A stretch of DNA of 64,000 nucleotides from contig NW_026731945.1 of NCBI RefSeq assembly GCF_028476545.1, positions 250,001 to 314,000 on the forward strand, written 5' to 3'. The notes under the pieces are model-generated. The model was not told where the DNA came from. It did no database searches and saw only the letters and a program-made list of their open reading frames with translations. The position numbers and the translations under genes were made by a program. Shown here one piece after another: positions 1-17,604 of the stretch (position 1 is its first letter; the number at the start of each line of letters is the position of its first letter). Origin of the DNA: Physella acuta (taxonomy: Eukaryota > Mollusca > Gastropoda > Physidae).

Positions 1-319
1 TCAGTAAGTAACGCATTTTTTTTTAAACATTAAATTTTATTTCCTTTAAAAAATTAAAGTTCCTAGACTTGTTGTTTTCGATACTTTCAATGATAACTGT
101 TTTTTTTTTTAATTTGAAAACAAGATACCGAAAGTTATGTGATTGTGAGGACCAAGAGAGTATACATTTTTATATTCCTGGTGGCTTTGCTTTTTGTGTT
201 TATTTCTACTATGCAGCGGTAGGTTAAGTCTGAGTATGTGTTTGTGCGTGTGTGTGTGTGTGGAGGGGGGGGGGGGGAAGAAAGGAGGGGGGTGACACCT
301 TCGGTTCTGTAAAACGCAA

Positions 320-383
<64 letters not shown>

Positions 384-391
384 TATATTTG

Positions 392-474
<83 letters not shown>

Positions 475-487
475 CCAAATATATTCA

Positions 488-581
<94 letters not shown>

Positions 582-843
582 ATTTATATATATATATATA
601 TATATATAAGTATTTTTTTTCATATATAAGGAATGAATAGCTTTGGGATTAATCCTTAATAGAACATCACTTCAGACCTTGTTATAACAAACCATATTTG
701 GAGAAACAAAATAAATATAAAAAAATAAAGTGGAGCCTTAATTCAATGGCATTTTTGACGACTAGAGACATTTATAGTTAATGATTAAAAGAAATTGTTC
801 CTGAACATACATGTTAAAATCCACTTTTTATTTCTTTAATCAG
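1..843. other. NXPE-gene intron or 5' flank
   Basis: No coding exon was recognised here. The stretch holds a GT run and a G run (about 240-290) and then a long (TA)n tract. It ends in a 3' splice site, TTTCTTTAATCAG, at 831-843. The reading frame stays open across that acceptor and enters in mid-codon, so at least one earlier exon must exist; it lies outside the window or is too short to see. Confidence 0.5.
323..609. repeat. (TA)n microsatellite with internal palindrome
   Basis: This is an almost pure TA dinucleotide tract with a few interruptions. It contains the inverted pair ATGAATATATTTGGTT (379-394) and AACCAAATATATTCAT (473-488), perfect 16-base arms separated by TA repeats, so the tract can fold into a cruciform. 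Long peptides of alternating I and Y in any frame are artefacts of the repeat. Confidence 0.9.
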
Positions 844-7290
<6,447 letters not shown>

Positions 7291-7672
7291 GATTTTAAAT
7301 ATCTTACTGTACCAAACAGGAATCTGTTACTAGAAAATCCTTGTAAATGTTTGTTTTATATAGTAGTGGCAATATGAATAATCTAATGGTACAGTGAAGG
7401 TGTCTTTTTCTTTGTTATCTTTTGATAATTGATCAACATAATGTTTAGACTCAGTGAAGGACAATCTATGGTTACCTATTCTGCTTTGAAAACTAAACCA
7501 GCGAAATCTAATTTTAGAGTATACTTTTTAGCCTGTAATCTAAAAGACTTAAGGTTAGAGATTTATAAAGAAAATGTATACTTGCTTTCATTGTTTCTTT
7601 CAACTAGATTTCGTATACATGCAAGAATTATAAAAACAAATACTACCCATTGCACTATAGCACAAAAAGAGA

Positions 7673-7678
7673 AATAAA
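7673..7678 (+). terminator. Poly(A) signal of the NXPE-like gene
   Basis: AATAAA, overlapping a second near-copy in GAAATAAAATAAATTG, lies about 385 bases after the stop codon. It is the first good signal downstream. Confidence 0.55.
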
Positions 7679-8220
7679 ATAAATTGACAGTATTGACATT
7701 TTTCTTCCTTTGTTCTTACTCTTAAGCGGAATGTTAAATGAAACTTACGTTGCTTTCTGCGCTTTTATAGTGAAAAAAAGGGATCGGTTTTGTCACAGAC
7801 TGTATTATTATGTATCTTTATTATATTGTGTTTTGCATGAATGAAGAGTACCTGGCTAGCGGAAGGACTGTCTGAGCGATCGTCATGTGTTTTTCCGTGT
7901 TTTGGGTGAGATCGCTCATTGACGTAAGGGGAGAGAAAGTGGTGAATAAAAGAGAGAGCGAAAGGTGAACGGGTGTTGTGTGCTAGGACTTGGGACTTGA
8001 ACTGTGTCAGTGAATGTAAGATGTCTCCATGACTTGGAGTCGTGACTGTGACTGTACTTGTTGAGTATCTTCTAATATGGATTTACCATGAATAACCATG
8101 GATTTATCATTCTCACTGTATATAGTGTAAATAAAGTCATCATTTGAAGTTGCCACTATTGCTTGTATTCCTGTGTGAAAACTAACCCACAACAACAAAG
8201 AATTCATGTTGTTACAGGTT

Positions 8221-8450
8221 TATTCCATGTAATTTCTTTTGGCAGTTCCAACGTTTAGAAACAAATTTTATTTCGATGCCATTTAAGGAGAAGGCGTGTA
8301 CACATAACCCTCAGGCATCCATTTGTCTGTAACATGTAGCTTTGTTTGTCAGTCTTGAAACTGATTACTTGCTCTGAGGGCAGTTTATGGGTTTTGTCTC
8401 AATCAATTTCCTTGAACGGCATCAAATTTAATTTTATTTGCAAACTTCAG
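8221..8450. pseudogene. Scrambled relic of a BTB-kelch copy
   Basis: Two fragments of the propeller-coding region lie back to back. Bases 8221-8378, read on the minus strand, match gene 1 from its AGAGCAGTTAATCAGTTTC segment through GGAACTGC and AAGAAATTAC. Bases about 8379-8450, read on the plus strand, match gene 1 from GGCAGTTTATGGGTT through CTTGAACGGCATC to GCAAACTT. The two overlap in gene coordinates, so they are an inverted duplication or two copies joined at a breakpoint. There is no open frame and no BTB part. It is a host gene relic just upstream of gene 1's promoter block. Confidence 0.8.
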
Positions 8451-8591
8451 TGTGTTGTGTACACATGGATATGACGTCAGATAGGTTTCAAGTAGGGCTA
8501 CAACCAAGTGACATAACTCATCATAGGTGTGGAGAAGGTTGTGAGCACTAGTTTGTGGATAGGTAACCATCCAATAGATAACAGGTCGTAT

Positions 8592-8745
8592 CAATCAAGC
8601 AATCAATCAACCAATCAAACAATCGGTCAATCAATCAAACAAACAAACGTACAAACAAGCAAATAAAGAAACACACAAACAAACGAACAAACGTACAAAC
8701 AAACAAAATCAAACAATCAAACAAACAAACAAATAAACAAACCCG
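8592..8745. repeat. CAAT/CAAA simple repeat
   Basis: Degenerate tandem CAATCAAT and CAAACAAA units, interrupted by ACGTACAAAC-type variants. It lies between the kelch relic and gene 1's upstream block. Confidence 0.85.
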
Positions 8746-8884
8746 AGGGGGAGAATGGTTGGGGAACCACAGATGAGATTTTCATTATTCTTTGCCATGT
8801 TTCTCTGTCTTTTACTTCAGTCCAGTCCATTTCTTTATGTCCCTCCATCAAAGTTCTGCATTTATTATTTAAAGTTTTATTAAT

Positions 8885-9025
8885 TTTTGCGCACTGAAAA
8901 TATTCGAAAATACATTCACCCTACTCGCACCAATAAAGTGCGCTTATTTCATGTCAGCATTGTTTACCAACTATTACTTCCGATCTTGTATGTGTTTTAA
9001 GAAGTTTCCAGTCACAATTTAAAAG
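8885..9025 (+). promoter_or_regulatory. Gene 1 conserved promoter/noncoding exon 1
   Basis: This block recurs upstream of all seven kelch genes. It has TTGCGCACTGAAAA (8887-8900), the palindrome CGCACCAATAAAGTGCG (8926-8942) and TGTTTAC (8961-8967), a match to the forkhead consensus. It ends in a strong 5' splice donor, AAAAG|GTATGT, after 9025. Read with the acceptor at 13278, it predicts a noncoding first exon and a 4.25-kb 5' UTR intron. The transcription start cannot be placed from sequence alone. Confidence 0.65.
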
Positions 9026-11460
9026 GTATGTAGATTTTCCTATTGAAGACCTTAGTGATAAACGTAGGCTACTTAAGTCACAAAAACAACATTTTTGAGA
9101 TAAATGAGTTCAAAGATTAAAATTTATTATGAAAAATAAAGTATTTATATTATTAGTTTGTTCGAAAGAGCCACTTAAATAAATTATTCTGTATTACTAT
9201 TTATAAAAATATTGTTTTCAAATTTTCTGGATTATAAAATTAAAACTAAATTTTGAATTATTTTCCGGCTTGAGTTATTTTAAAATTTATTTTAAAGTCA
9301 ACTATGATTAAAAAATCTAAAAAAAACATGACAAACACTAAACACGTTTGTTATCCATGTAGCAAATAATGGTCTAACCCAGATCGTCAACTCAGCCCTC
9401 TTCATTACAAAATGCTTTTTGGACTCTATAGAGAGTAATTAAAATTAAATATGTAGAAAATTCCGTGCAGTGTTACTAAAATGTAGGACCTAATTATAAT
9501 AAAAACTTAGAGTTTAGTAAACATTAGTTACTGTAAACCATAGTTTTGTTTTATTGTTGCTATATTAGTAAAGTCGAGTGCACCAAATTAATGATTTAAC
9601 TTAATTTTAAGTAAAATTGACATAGCGAAACAGAAATAAATAGTATATTTTAATTAGTAGATTGAAATATAAATAATAAAGTCAAGTGTAGTGATGTAGA
9701 TAAATGTAGATAGATGTTTTTAAAAAGATCTAGATCTAGGCCTTGTAAAAATGATTAGGACAAAAATAAACATGACTAGAGAAACGTTTAATAATAGCAA
9801 TAATTAGCAAAGGCATTTTAAAATAATTAGTAATACAGAATGACTAAAAAATGTATTTAACATGGAAATTCAATCAATCCAAATTTTAAACATTCTGAAT
9901 TAAAAATAAAACATGACGCAAAATAAAGTATGGTTTACTGTACTTTCAGTGGTTTTCGGAACAGTGTGACAAACTACGACATTATTTTACTGTTTTTTTA
10001 CTGCTATACAATTCCGAAATAATAACCGACGCTATAATCGATGCTATTACCAAAGTTTAAAAAATAGTTAAAGACTTTAGAACAAATTCAAATTATTTTA
10101 ACGTATATATTTTCTTTAATATTTTATTTGACTAAACATATATTTAAAACTTGTTTATTCCTAGTCGTCATATGGCAGATATAAACAAACATGACTTAGG
10201 TAGGTCGTACTTATGTTGAAGGACTATTGTGTAGGAAATCACCGAAAATAAACGAAAGTGTTTGTTGTTTAAAAAAAATATTATTACAACAGGGGAAAGC
10301 TGTATTTGTTAATAATTAATTCGAAATGTCACGGTACACAATATTAAGATGAAGTGGGGGTGGGGGGTATGGGGCAACTGAGTTAAATAAAAGTAATTTA
10401 GAGCGTTTAGTTTAATTAAATGATCCGTATCAAGTCTTGTGGGTGTTTTTTAATGTTTTATTTAACTAAGGGCTATATTCATTAAAAAGGCAGCTACTTA
10501 GAGAATAAATAAGAGGATGTTTACTAAGCCAGAAACCAGTTGAAGTAGGCAAATCAAAAAAGTCAATTCTAAAAAGATATATGTAATTACCATAGCAAAA
10601 TTTGACAGACACTGATAAATTATTTATATTTCATGTCATAGAAGTCGGTAAATTGGTGAAGTATCAAAACCTTTACAAAATATATACTCTTTTTATAAAC
10701 GTAAATTTTATTTTGAATAGCTGATTTATTTTGAAGACGGCGACATGACCAAAGAAAGAAATCATCTTCTCCGCATGGACAAAATCAACTGTCACGAAAG
10801 TGCAAAAGTTATCAACGTCACATATTAATGATCAGGAAACTGGTGTTCATTTCAAAGTCAACAGTCATCGCCGATCAAAGTTATTCTTAGCGTACATACA
10901 AACAAAACCTGTATTAATGATGACTAACTCTCAACAGACTGAGGGTTTTTATTGATATTTTCCATGGCCGGCAGTATGCTTGTTTCTTTTGATTATTAGT
11001 ACAGTTACAAAATGAGCACACACATGCGTTTTATATTATTTTGTAGGTATTTGATTTGTCTTCAATATTACAGAGGGGTTTTATGTGTTAACAGATAGTA
11101 TCAGTTTCGTAGCCTAAAATCTGACTGTTTAACATGATATAGCATTTACAATTGTTTATGTTTAGAGGCATTAAGACCCATAAAAGATTTTAAAAGAAAC
11201 TTTTCACTTTTATAAGAACATTTCAGTGATATAATAACGATAAATAGGACTTTGAAATTTTAAATGTGAGGTTAGATTTTTGTTTTAACACTGACATTGT
11301 AAAATAGAATATTAATTAAAAAATAAACTTAAGTTTATTAATCTTTATTTTTTTGTTTAAGTTACTTAATAATTCAAATAAATATACAACATTTAACAAT
11401 CGGTTAAAATGTTTAAACTCGTATCATATAAATACTGTAGGTATTTTACCCTTAAATAAT
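9026..11460. other. Predicted gene 1 5' UTR intron, unremarkable part
   Basis: AT-rich sequence with no gene, long open frame or repeat array that I can recognise. The intron continues to 13278 through the repeats listed next. Confidence 0.5.
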
Positions 11461-11462
11461 TT

Positions 11463-11600
11463 CTCTGTAATATTTTGTTAGAGATCTATTGCCTTGAGAT
11501 CATTTCTCAGTTTTAACGTTTCTTCCGAGAACATTTCTGTTGAGATCATTTGTCATAGAGATATTTTGTCCGGAATACTTTGTTCTTAGATCATTTTACA
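11463..11600 (-). repeat. Array of GGACAAAnnATCTC-type short repeats
   Basis: Tandem degenerate motifs such as GAGATCATTTGTC and GAGATATTTTGTCC. On the minus strand they read GACAAATGATCTC and GGACAAAATATCTC, the same motif family as at 23655-23785 and 55872-56010. It is probably the end of a foldback-type transposon whose other end I could not locate. Confidence 0.6.
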
Positions 11601-11650
11601 TGGAACTATTTGTGTAAAGGGGCTTATATATATATATATATATATATATA

Positions 11651-13126
11651 CTAGCTGCATCCCGTGCTCCGCCACGGTAAATCTTTTTTAAATGTACCAA
11701 CTTTGGAACAGAACAAAACAAACAAAAACAACACAAACACAAAAAACACAACCACAACACAACCACAACACAACCACAACACAACCACAACACAACCACA
11801 ACACAACCACAACACAACCACAACACAACCACAACACAACCACAACACAACCACAACACAACCACAACAAAACTACAACACAACCACAACACAACCACAA
11901 CCACAACACAACCACAACAAAACTACAACACAACCACAACACAACCACAACTTCAACACAACCACAACACAACCACAACACAACAAAAAAACAACCACAA
12001 CACAACCACAACACAACCACAACACAACCACAACACAACCACAAACACAAACAAACCACAACCACAACACAACCACAACCACAACACAACCACAACAAAA
12101 ACACAACCACAACACAGCCACAACGCAACCACAAAACCACCACAACACAACCAAAAATCAACCACAACACAACCACAACACAACCACAACACAACCAAAA
12201 AACAACCACAACACAACCAAAAAACAACCACAACACAACACAACCAAAAAAAAACAACACAACCACAACATTAGAATCATCACCAAACAACACGCTTTTT
12301 TAGGCGTCCGCGCCCAAAGACAGCCTTTACAACATTAAAAATTTAAGTCACATAAATAGATCCTACTCCATAACTTACAATAAAACAATGCGATGCAAAT
12401 GAATGTACGGCAAGTGGTGTTTACTTTTATGGTTCTAAGAAAACACATTGGCAATGTAATTAGAATTACCACCGAAAAACACGCTTTTCCCAGGCGTCCG
12501 CGCCTAGAGAGAGTCTTTCCAGCATTCTCTATTATCTATACTATAATTATAAAATTTCACCATCTGTTAACACCAAAAAACAAAAACAAAAAATAGTGAT
12601 TTTGAGAAATCATAGACTAATTAGAAAATAGTATAAATAATCTTAACATTTTTCTCTTTTAATTATGAACCTTAACATAGACTAATCAATGCGGTAGTAA
12701 TAAAAAAAAAAGATTAACTTAAATTATTGTTGAGTTAAATATATTTTCAAATTACCTCCCTTGAAAAAATTACCACAAAAAAAAGTTGAATTAATTAGTT
12801 TTTTCGACCTACTTTTATGGAAATGTATCCACTTTTTCTGGGAACCTAAACGAAAATGATATTTGACATTAATCTTTTTAATACGTTTTTGCAGTTTGCG
12901 TGTATTTAATATTTTCTTGACGTTATGCGAAAGAGTAAAAACCGTGGCAATTATAAAATAGCTCTATGCCGCTATATAAACAAACCCTACTCTATTACTT
13001 ATAATAAGACACTGCGGTGCACTGAAAAGCACAGCATGGTGCGAATGTTTACTTTTATGGTTCCAAAAGCTATAGCGATGACAGAAGGAAGGAAGGACTG
13101 ACACACGCTCAGCCCGCTTATATTAT

Positions 13127-13127
<1 letters not shown>
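11651..13127 (+). mobile_element. Possible non-LTR or other retroposon-like unit
   Basis: The unit starts CTAGCTGCATCCCGTGCTCC and ends with GAAGGAAGGAAGGACTG and CGCTTATATTATAG, running directly into (TA)n on both sides. Such starts and ends are common in animal retroposons that insert in TA repeats. It contains an 11-bp minisatellite and an imperfect internal duplication (AACACGCTTTTT...GGCGTCCGCGCC near 12288 and 12478; TTTACTTTTATGGTTC near 12421 and 13048). No reverse transcriptase is visible. The family is uncertain. Confidence 0.4.
11745..12272. repeat. 11-bp minisatellite (AACCACAACAC)n
   Basis: Tandem units of AACCACAACAC with scattered variants cover about 520 bp. The period is not a multiple of three and the unit lacks stops, so several frames on both strands stay open by chance and give Thr/Gln/Pro/His/Asn-rich or Val/Cys/Leu-rich peptides. 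These are not genes. Confidence 0.93.
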
Positions 13128-13191
<64 letters not shown>

Positions 13192-13197
13192 AATATT

Positions 13198-13220
<23 letters not shown>
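13128..13220. repeat. (TA)n microsatellite before gene 1
   Basis: A TA tract ending about 58 bases before the gene 1 acceptor at 13278. Similar tracts sit in the same place in genes 3, 4, 5 and 7. Confidence 0.9.
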
Positions 13221-13228
<8 letters not shown>

Positions 13229-13285
13229 CAATATTAATTATTAATTGTATTAACTGAAATATGTATTACATGTTGCAGCTCTACA

Positions 13286-15037
13286 ATGAACACACCAGAA
13301 ATCTGTACAGAAATCATTAAATGCCTAAAGAATATATGGGCTGATCAATTATTGTTGGACTTTACAATCAAGATACAAGATGACACAATCACATGTCATA
13401 AGCTCGTTCTTGCGGCCTGCTCTGAATTTTTCCAAGCATTGTTTCGATCAGGAATGAGGGAGGTCACAGAAAACTGCGTTGTGTTAAAAGATGTTTCCTA
13501 TGAAATATTTCAGTTGATTCTGAAAACACTTTACACAGGTGTCAATGTTTTAACGTTGGATAATTTCATTCACGTTTGGAGGGCTGTGCACATGTTGCAG
13601 ATCAACTTTATGGTACAAATGTGTGAAGGATTTGCTATAGCATCTGTTAAAATTGATAATTGGGAAAACATATACACAGTAGCAAAACATTTAGGCTCAA
13701 CTACTGTGCTTGATAATCTTCATAGGTTCATGCTAAGAAACTTTGATCAAATAAGTCTTTCAGCAACATATCTACAACTGTCTTTCAATGAAGTTAGGGA
13801 TTTGGTAAAAAGTCAGGATCTTTGTGTCAGTAGCGAGGATTTGGTGTTAGAATCAGTAATTCACTGGGCTGATATTGCTACTGAGTGTAATACCGAATCA
13901 CGCATCAACAAAAGAAAAAACATAATTGATGTTGGCAAAAACGGTTGTGGACTGAGAAAGGTATATTCTGATATCTCGATTAATAATGCAATGATTGAAT
14001 GTTTTTCAAGGAAAAATCAGCTGATAGAACTCGTGAGTTTAGTGAGGACGTATCTTGTTAGTCCATCTGTTTTATCACGCGTCTATCAACACGAATTGTG
14101 TTCTGAAAATAAAAACGTAAGGGACATAATCGTCAGTGCTTTATTGTACCATGCCCAACTTACAAAAGACGGCCAGTGGCCATCTGCGGCTATAAACAGA
14201 TCCTGTAGTATCTATACACACGTCGGGGTCTATGTAAAAGATTCCAGACATTTTAGAGCAATACGTGCAAGCGATGAGACTTGGTTCGACTTGCCAAGTT
14301 TTAGTGATTTAAAAGACTGTGTTCAGCTGGTCACGTGGGACGGGGAGCTGTATGCAACAGGGAAACCACTGAACCGTCCAAACGAAAATTGTGTCTTGTT
14401 TGTGTTTTCCGAAAATAGCTGGAGAAAAGTTTGCAATCTTCCTTGTCACAATTTGTTACTACTTTCTCATGGACAATTTATTTACATTCTAAACAAAGAC
14501 GATAATGTTATATACATCTTTAATCCAAGAAATATGAAATTTAAAAAGTGTACACAGTTTGTACCACAGGCTGACGTTAAGCACGCAACCGTTTTTGCAA
14601 ACTTCCTTCTACTTTTTTGTACTGAAACTCACAACCGGGTTGAAGGCACAGCTGTTCATCAATTTGATCTTTCGTCTAATGTTTGGACCAAGCTGGACCC
14701 TCTGGATGGACCAGCAGAGCAGTTAATCAGTTTCAAGAACGACAAACACAGCTACATATTACAGACGAATGGCAGTTTATGGGTTATGTCGCAACCGATT
14801 CCCTTGAACGGCATCGATTTTAAATGTATTTGTAAACTTTGGAACTGCGACAAGAAATTACACGGAGCATTGACCTACAACGACAAGCTGATTATTTTTG
14901 GAAATGATCCGTTGAACGATCCCAAAGGAGCTAATAAATTAGTCACAGTTCCTGGACACGTTGGAAAAATCAAACACTGGGGCCATGCATTTAAAAGTTC
15001 TAATTTTGTTCCAGTGACTCTTTTGAAAACATCGTAA
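13286..15037 (+). CDS. BTB-BACK-kelch-like protein, array copy 1
   Basis: 583 residues in one exon; the ATG lies seven bases after the acceptor TGTTGCAG (ends 13278). The BTB domain is at about residues 22-115. It has the HKLVLAAC helix and M-R-E at 57-59, which fits the hydrophobic-X-Glu motif used by CUL3-binding BTB proteins. BACK follows (about 120-290), split after W194 by a poorly conserved charged insert of about 50 residues and resuming at LVRTYLVSP. The rest (about 308-575) is a beta-propeller-like region with repeating W-x-x-L-P turns (TWFDLP, SWRKVCNLP) but without the kelch Gly-Gly pair. The likely role is substrate adaptor of a cytoplasmic CUL3 ubiquitin ligase; the substrate is unknown. 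It is the most divergent copy in the propeller, yet nearly identical to the others in BTB DNA. Confidence 0.88.
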   Translation: MNTPEICTEIIKCLKNIWADQLLLDFTIKIQDDTITCHKLVLAACSEFFQALFRSGMREVTENCVVLKDVSYEIFQLILKTLYTGVNVLTLDNFIHVWRAVHMLQINFMVQMCEGFAIASVKIDNWENIYTVAKHLGSTTVLDNLHRFMLRNFDQISLSATYLQLSFNEVRDLVKSQDLCVSSEDLVLESVIHWADIATECNTESRINKRKNIIDVGKNGCGLRKVYSDISINNAMIECFSRKNQLIELVSLVRTYLVSPSVLSRVYQHELCSENKNVRDIIVSALLYHAQLTKDGQWPSAAINRSCSIYTHVGVYVKDSRHFRAIRASDETWFDLPSFSDLKDCVQLVTWDGELYATGKPLNRPNENCVLFVFSENSWRKVCNLPCHNLLLLSHGQFIYILNKDDNVIYIFNPRNMKFKKCTQFVPQADVKHATVFANFLLLFCTETHNRVEGTAVHQFDLSSNVWTKLDPLDGPAEQLISFKNDKHSYILQTNGSLWVMSQPIPLNGIDFKCICKLWNCDKKLHGALTYNDKLIIFGNDPLNDPKGANKLVTVPGHVGKIKHWGHAFKSSNFVPVTLLKTS

Positions 15038-15200
15038 AGAAATGTCCAGAACAAGATGCACATAAGTTTAAAATAGGCTTTATAAACCATAAAAATATAG
15101 TGCAATCACACATATAAGAATACATTTATATTTGGTTTTATGTATAGCTTTTTATAGCATTTATCTTTAAAAATTATATAAATTGTTTTACACTTGATAA

Positions 15201-15206
15201 AATAAA
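15201..15206 (+). terminator. Poly(A) signal of gene 1
   Basis: AATAAA in GATAAAATAAATGTC, about 165 bases after the stop codon. Confidence 0.55.
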
Positions 15207-17231
15207 TGTCTTTAAAATACCAAACAATTTTTGCTGCAAGGGTTGAAAAGAGATTATTTTATTGATATGTTCTGAATCTCACTGCAGCTATACGAGATCG
15301 AAAGTATACAAAAATCGATTGGATAGTTCTATTAAAATTTGGAACATTTTAAACATTTTAGGTAAACCAGCACAATATCTTATTAGATACGAATATTCTA
15401 TATTACAATGGAAAATTGTTTACAATTTTTTGAAGTCGTCTTGTGCGAGTATTGAAAATATAGTTTTTAAAATGTATAATTCCATAATGTTTCTTAACGA
15501 TTAAACTTAAGAAAATAAAAAGAAAAACATCCAATCTTGATGGTTTGTAAAAAAGTATATTTTAAATTATCCATGATATACGTTTACTTTACATATTAAT
15601 CGTATATACCATTTTTTTTCTCTAAATTTGTATTTACCCGTTTTAATAATTTTTTTGAGATTAAATCTTGTTATGGGTAGTAACAATAACTAATATTTTT
15701 TTATATATAAAAAAACTATATGTATAAAACAAATATTATTAGTTTGTATTTTATCAACATGTTTTGTTAAAAATAAAGCACAATTTTCTTTTTAAAAGGT
15801 TTGATATAATTTGTTTTTAACTTCTGTCGTGCTTAATGCTTTTATCGTCTGTCATGCGTCAAATCTGGAGAGCCAAATTTAGACCACTTTTAATGGATCA
15901 ATTTCTTTCAAACTTAGAACAAGAGCTAAGATTCGATACAACTGCAATTTGATTATTATTTTATTTAATTGGATGCTAAATTAATTTTTAAAAATTTAAT
16001 TAACTTTCCGATTATAGGTAATATTTTCCGCGCGATTTTACGCACATAGATAGAGTTCACTTGGTTTTAGTCATGCAATGCTACTGTATCAAATATTTTA
16101 AAGTATTAAGCAAATTTTTAAAAAAGTTTTAATAAAGTTTTCTATATATTTAAACACTAAAAAGTAGAAAATAAATTATTTTTCAAAAGTAATAATAACG
16201 CAACGCTATTTAAATACTTATAAAGAAAATTGTCAATACCCCCAATCATGGAGCTCGTTCTTTCACGGCCCCCAACGAAATATAATATATATATATATAT
16301 ATATATTAAAAATGTATAATTCATGCAGATGTAGGCCTTTTTCAACCAGTATCTGCTTCGTACAGCAAAACGTACCCCCCCCCCTCTAAACTTTTAAATG
16401 CCTTAAATTTTAGTTTACAAATTGGAATTTAAAATAATATGTTATACACACAACAACCCAATTCGCCAACACACATATAAAATGTTCACTATAGTTTAAC
16501 ATGTGTGCGAGAATACAGCCGTTAAAATTGAAATCAATCCACCATACAAAAGCACAATGACGTGTGTCTGTCCGTCCTTTTATCACACCAATGAAATCGT
16601 GTACTTTCAGATGGGTTTCAGAGAACATTGCCACTACAGATAGGCGATCACTCTCAAACCAACAAAAACAAAACTACAGCCATCCTAATAACCACGTTTG
16701 AGTGATACAATCTATCTGTTCTTTGTTAAGGATTGAACTAGATCGACGTCTAGCATCTACAACACAATTATCATACACGGTTAAAACCTGGACCCGATGA
16801 CCGTTCTATTATACCCACTATAGGGACGTAAGTGGGTTGAAAACGCAAGCTTTTAATTTCTTTCTTAACTGTTGTACACACATGATGAGCGAACACACAA
16901 TTTTCATGTAAGTAAACGTCTTTACAATTTAGGTAACTGGTTTTCAGTTAGCAGTGTGAAAAAAAATAACAATGACCAATAGTTTATACTTGTTTCACCG
17001 GGATTTAAAATACCCGCGAACATCAGGAATTTACTGGAACTCAATACTATCGGCTCAAATTTACAACCCAACCACACCATTACAATGTAACTTAAATCTG
17101 ATCAATACGCGTAAATCATAACTCTATTCCAAGACGGTAGATCTTACTTCTAGAATTATCTTATGCCAAGATTATAAAGCAGCACATACAAATAGACCAT
17201 TGTAGATCCTATATCTATTTCCTTTACCTTA
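15207..17231. other. Gene 1-gene 2 intergenic, AT-rich
   Basis: No gene or clear repeat was recognised. There is a short TA tract near 16281-16306 and a C run near 16374-16385. An 80-codon open frame at 15262-15504 has no recognisable domain, is not repeated in the other copies, and is probably chance. Confidence 0.5.
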
Positions 17232-17440
17232 CATTAAATCCATTCTTACAGACATTAATCAAGTCACAAACATAAGAGCTCACTGTTAGATTTCATTAAA
17301 TCCAACCCTACAAACATTAATCAAGTCACAAACATAAGAGCTCACTGTTAGATTTCATTAAATTCAAACATACAAACATTAATCAAGTCACACACATAAG
17401 AGTTCACTGTTAGATTTCATTAAATCCAACCCTACAGAAA
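17232..17440. repeat. 62-bp tandem repeat, about 3.3 copies
   Basis: The unit contains ATTAATCAAGTCACAAACAT and AAGAGCTCACTGTTAGATTT, repeated at a 62-bp period with few differences. Confidence 0.9.
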
Positions 17441-17604
17441 TGCGCACTAATTAAACAGTATTTAATTTTTAAAATTTAGATTAATTTTCAAAGAATAAAT
17501 TAATCATCTAATTAGGTAACATTTTATGTCACAATACAGTGTCTTCAAGTTTTGACCTACATGTAAAGTTTAAAATAATTCATTCCGGTGGAAGTGTTTG
17601 AAAT

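Noticed and set aside
252-640. Long open frames of alternating Ile/Tyr in the TA tracts (here and at every other TA tract)
   Set aside because: Low-complexity translation of (TA)n; no start context, domain or conservation.
7791-8197. LTR-like segment after the NXPE gene (TGTCACAG start, AATAAA near 8129, end near AACAACA)
   Set aside because: No target duplication or second copy in the window; ends not supported.
11664-12338. 224-codon Thr/Gln/Pro/His/Asn-rich open frame and its Val/Cys/Leu-rich complement
   Set aside because: Produced by the 11-bp minisatellite, which lacks stops in several frames.
15262-15504. 80-codon frame after gene 1
   Set aside because: No domain, no counterpart after the other copies, beyond the poly(A) signal.
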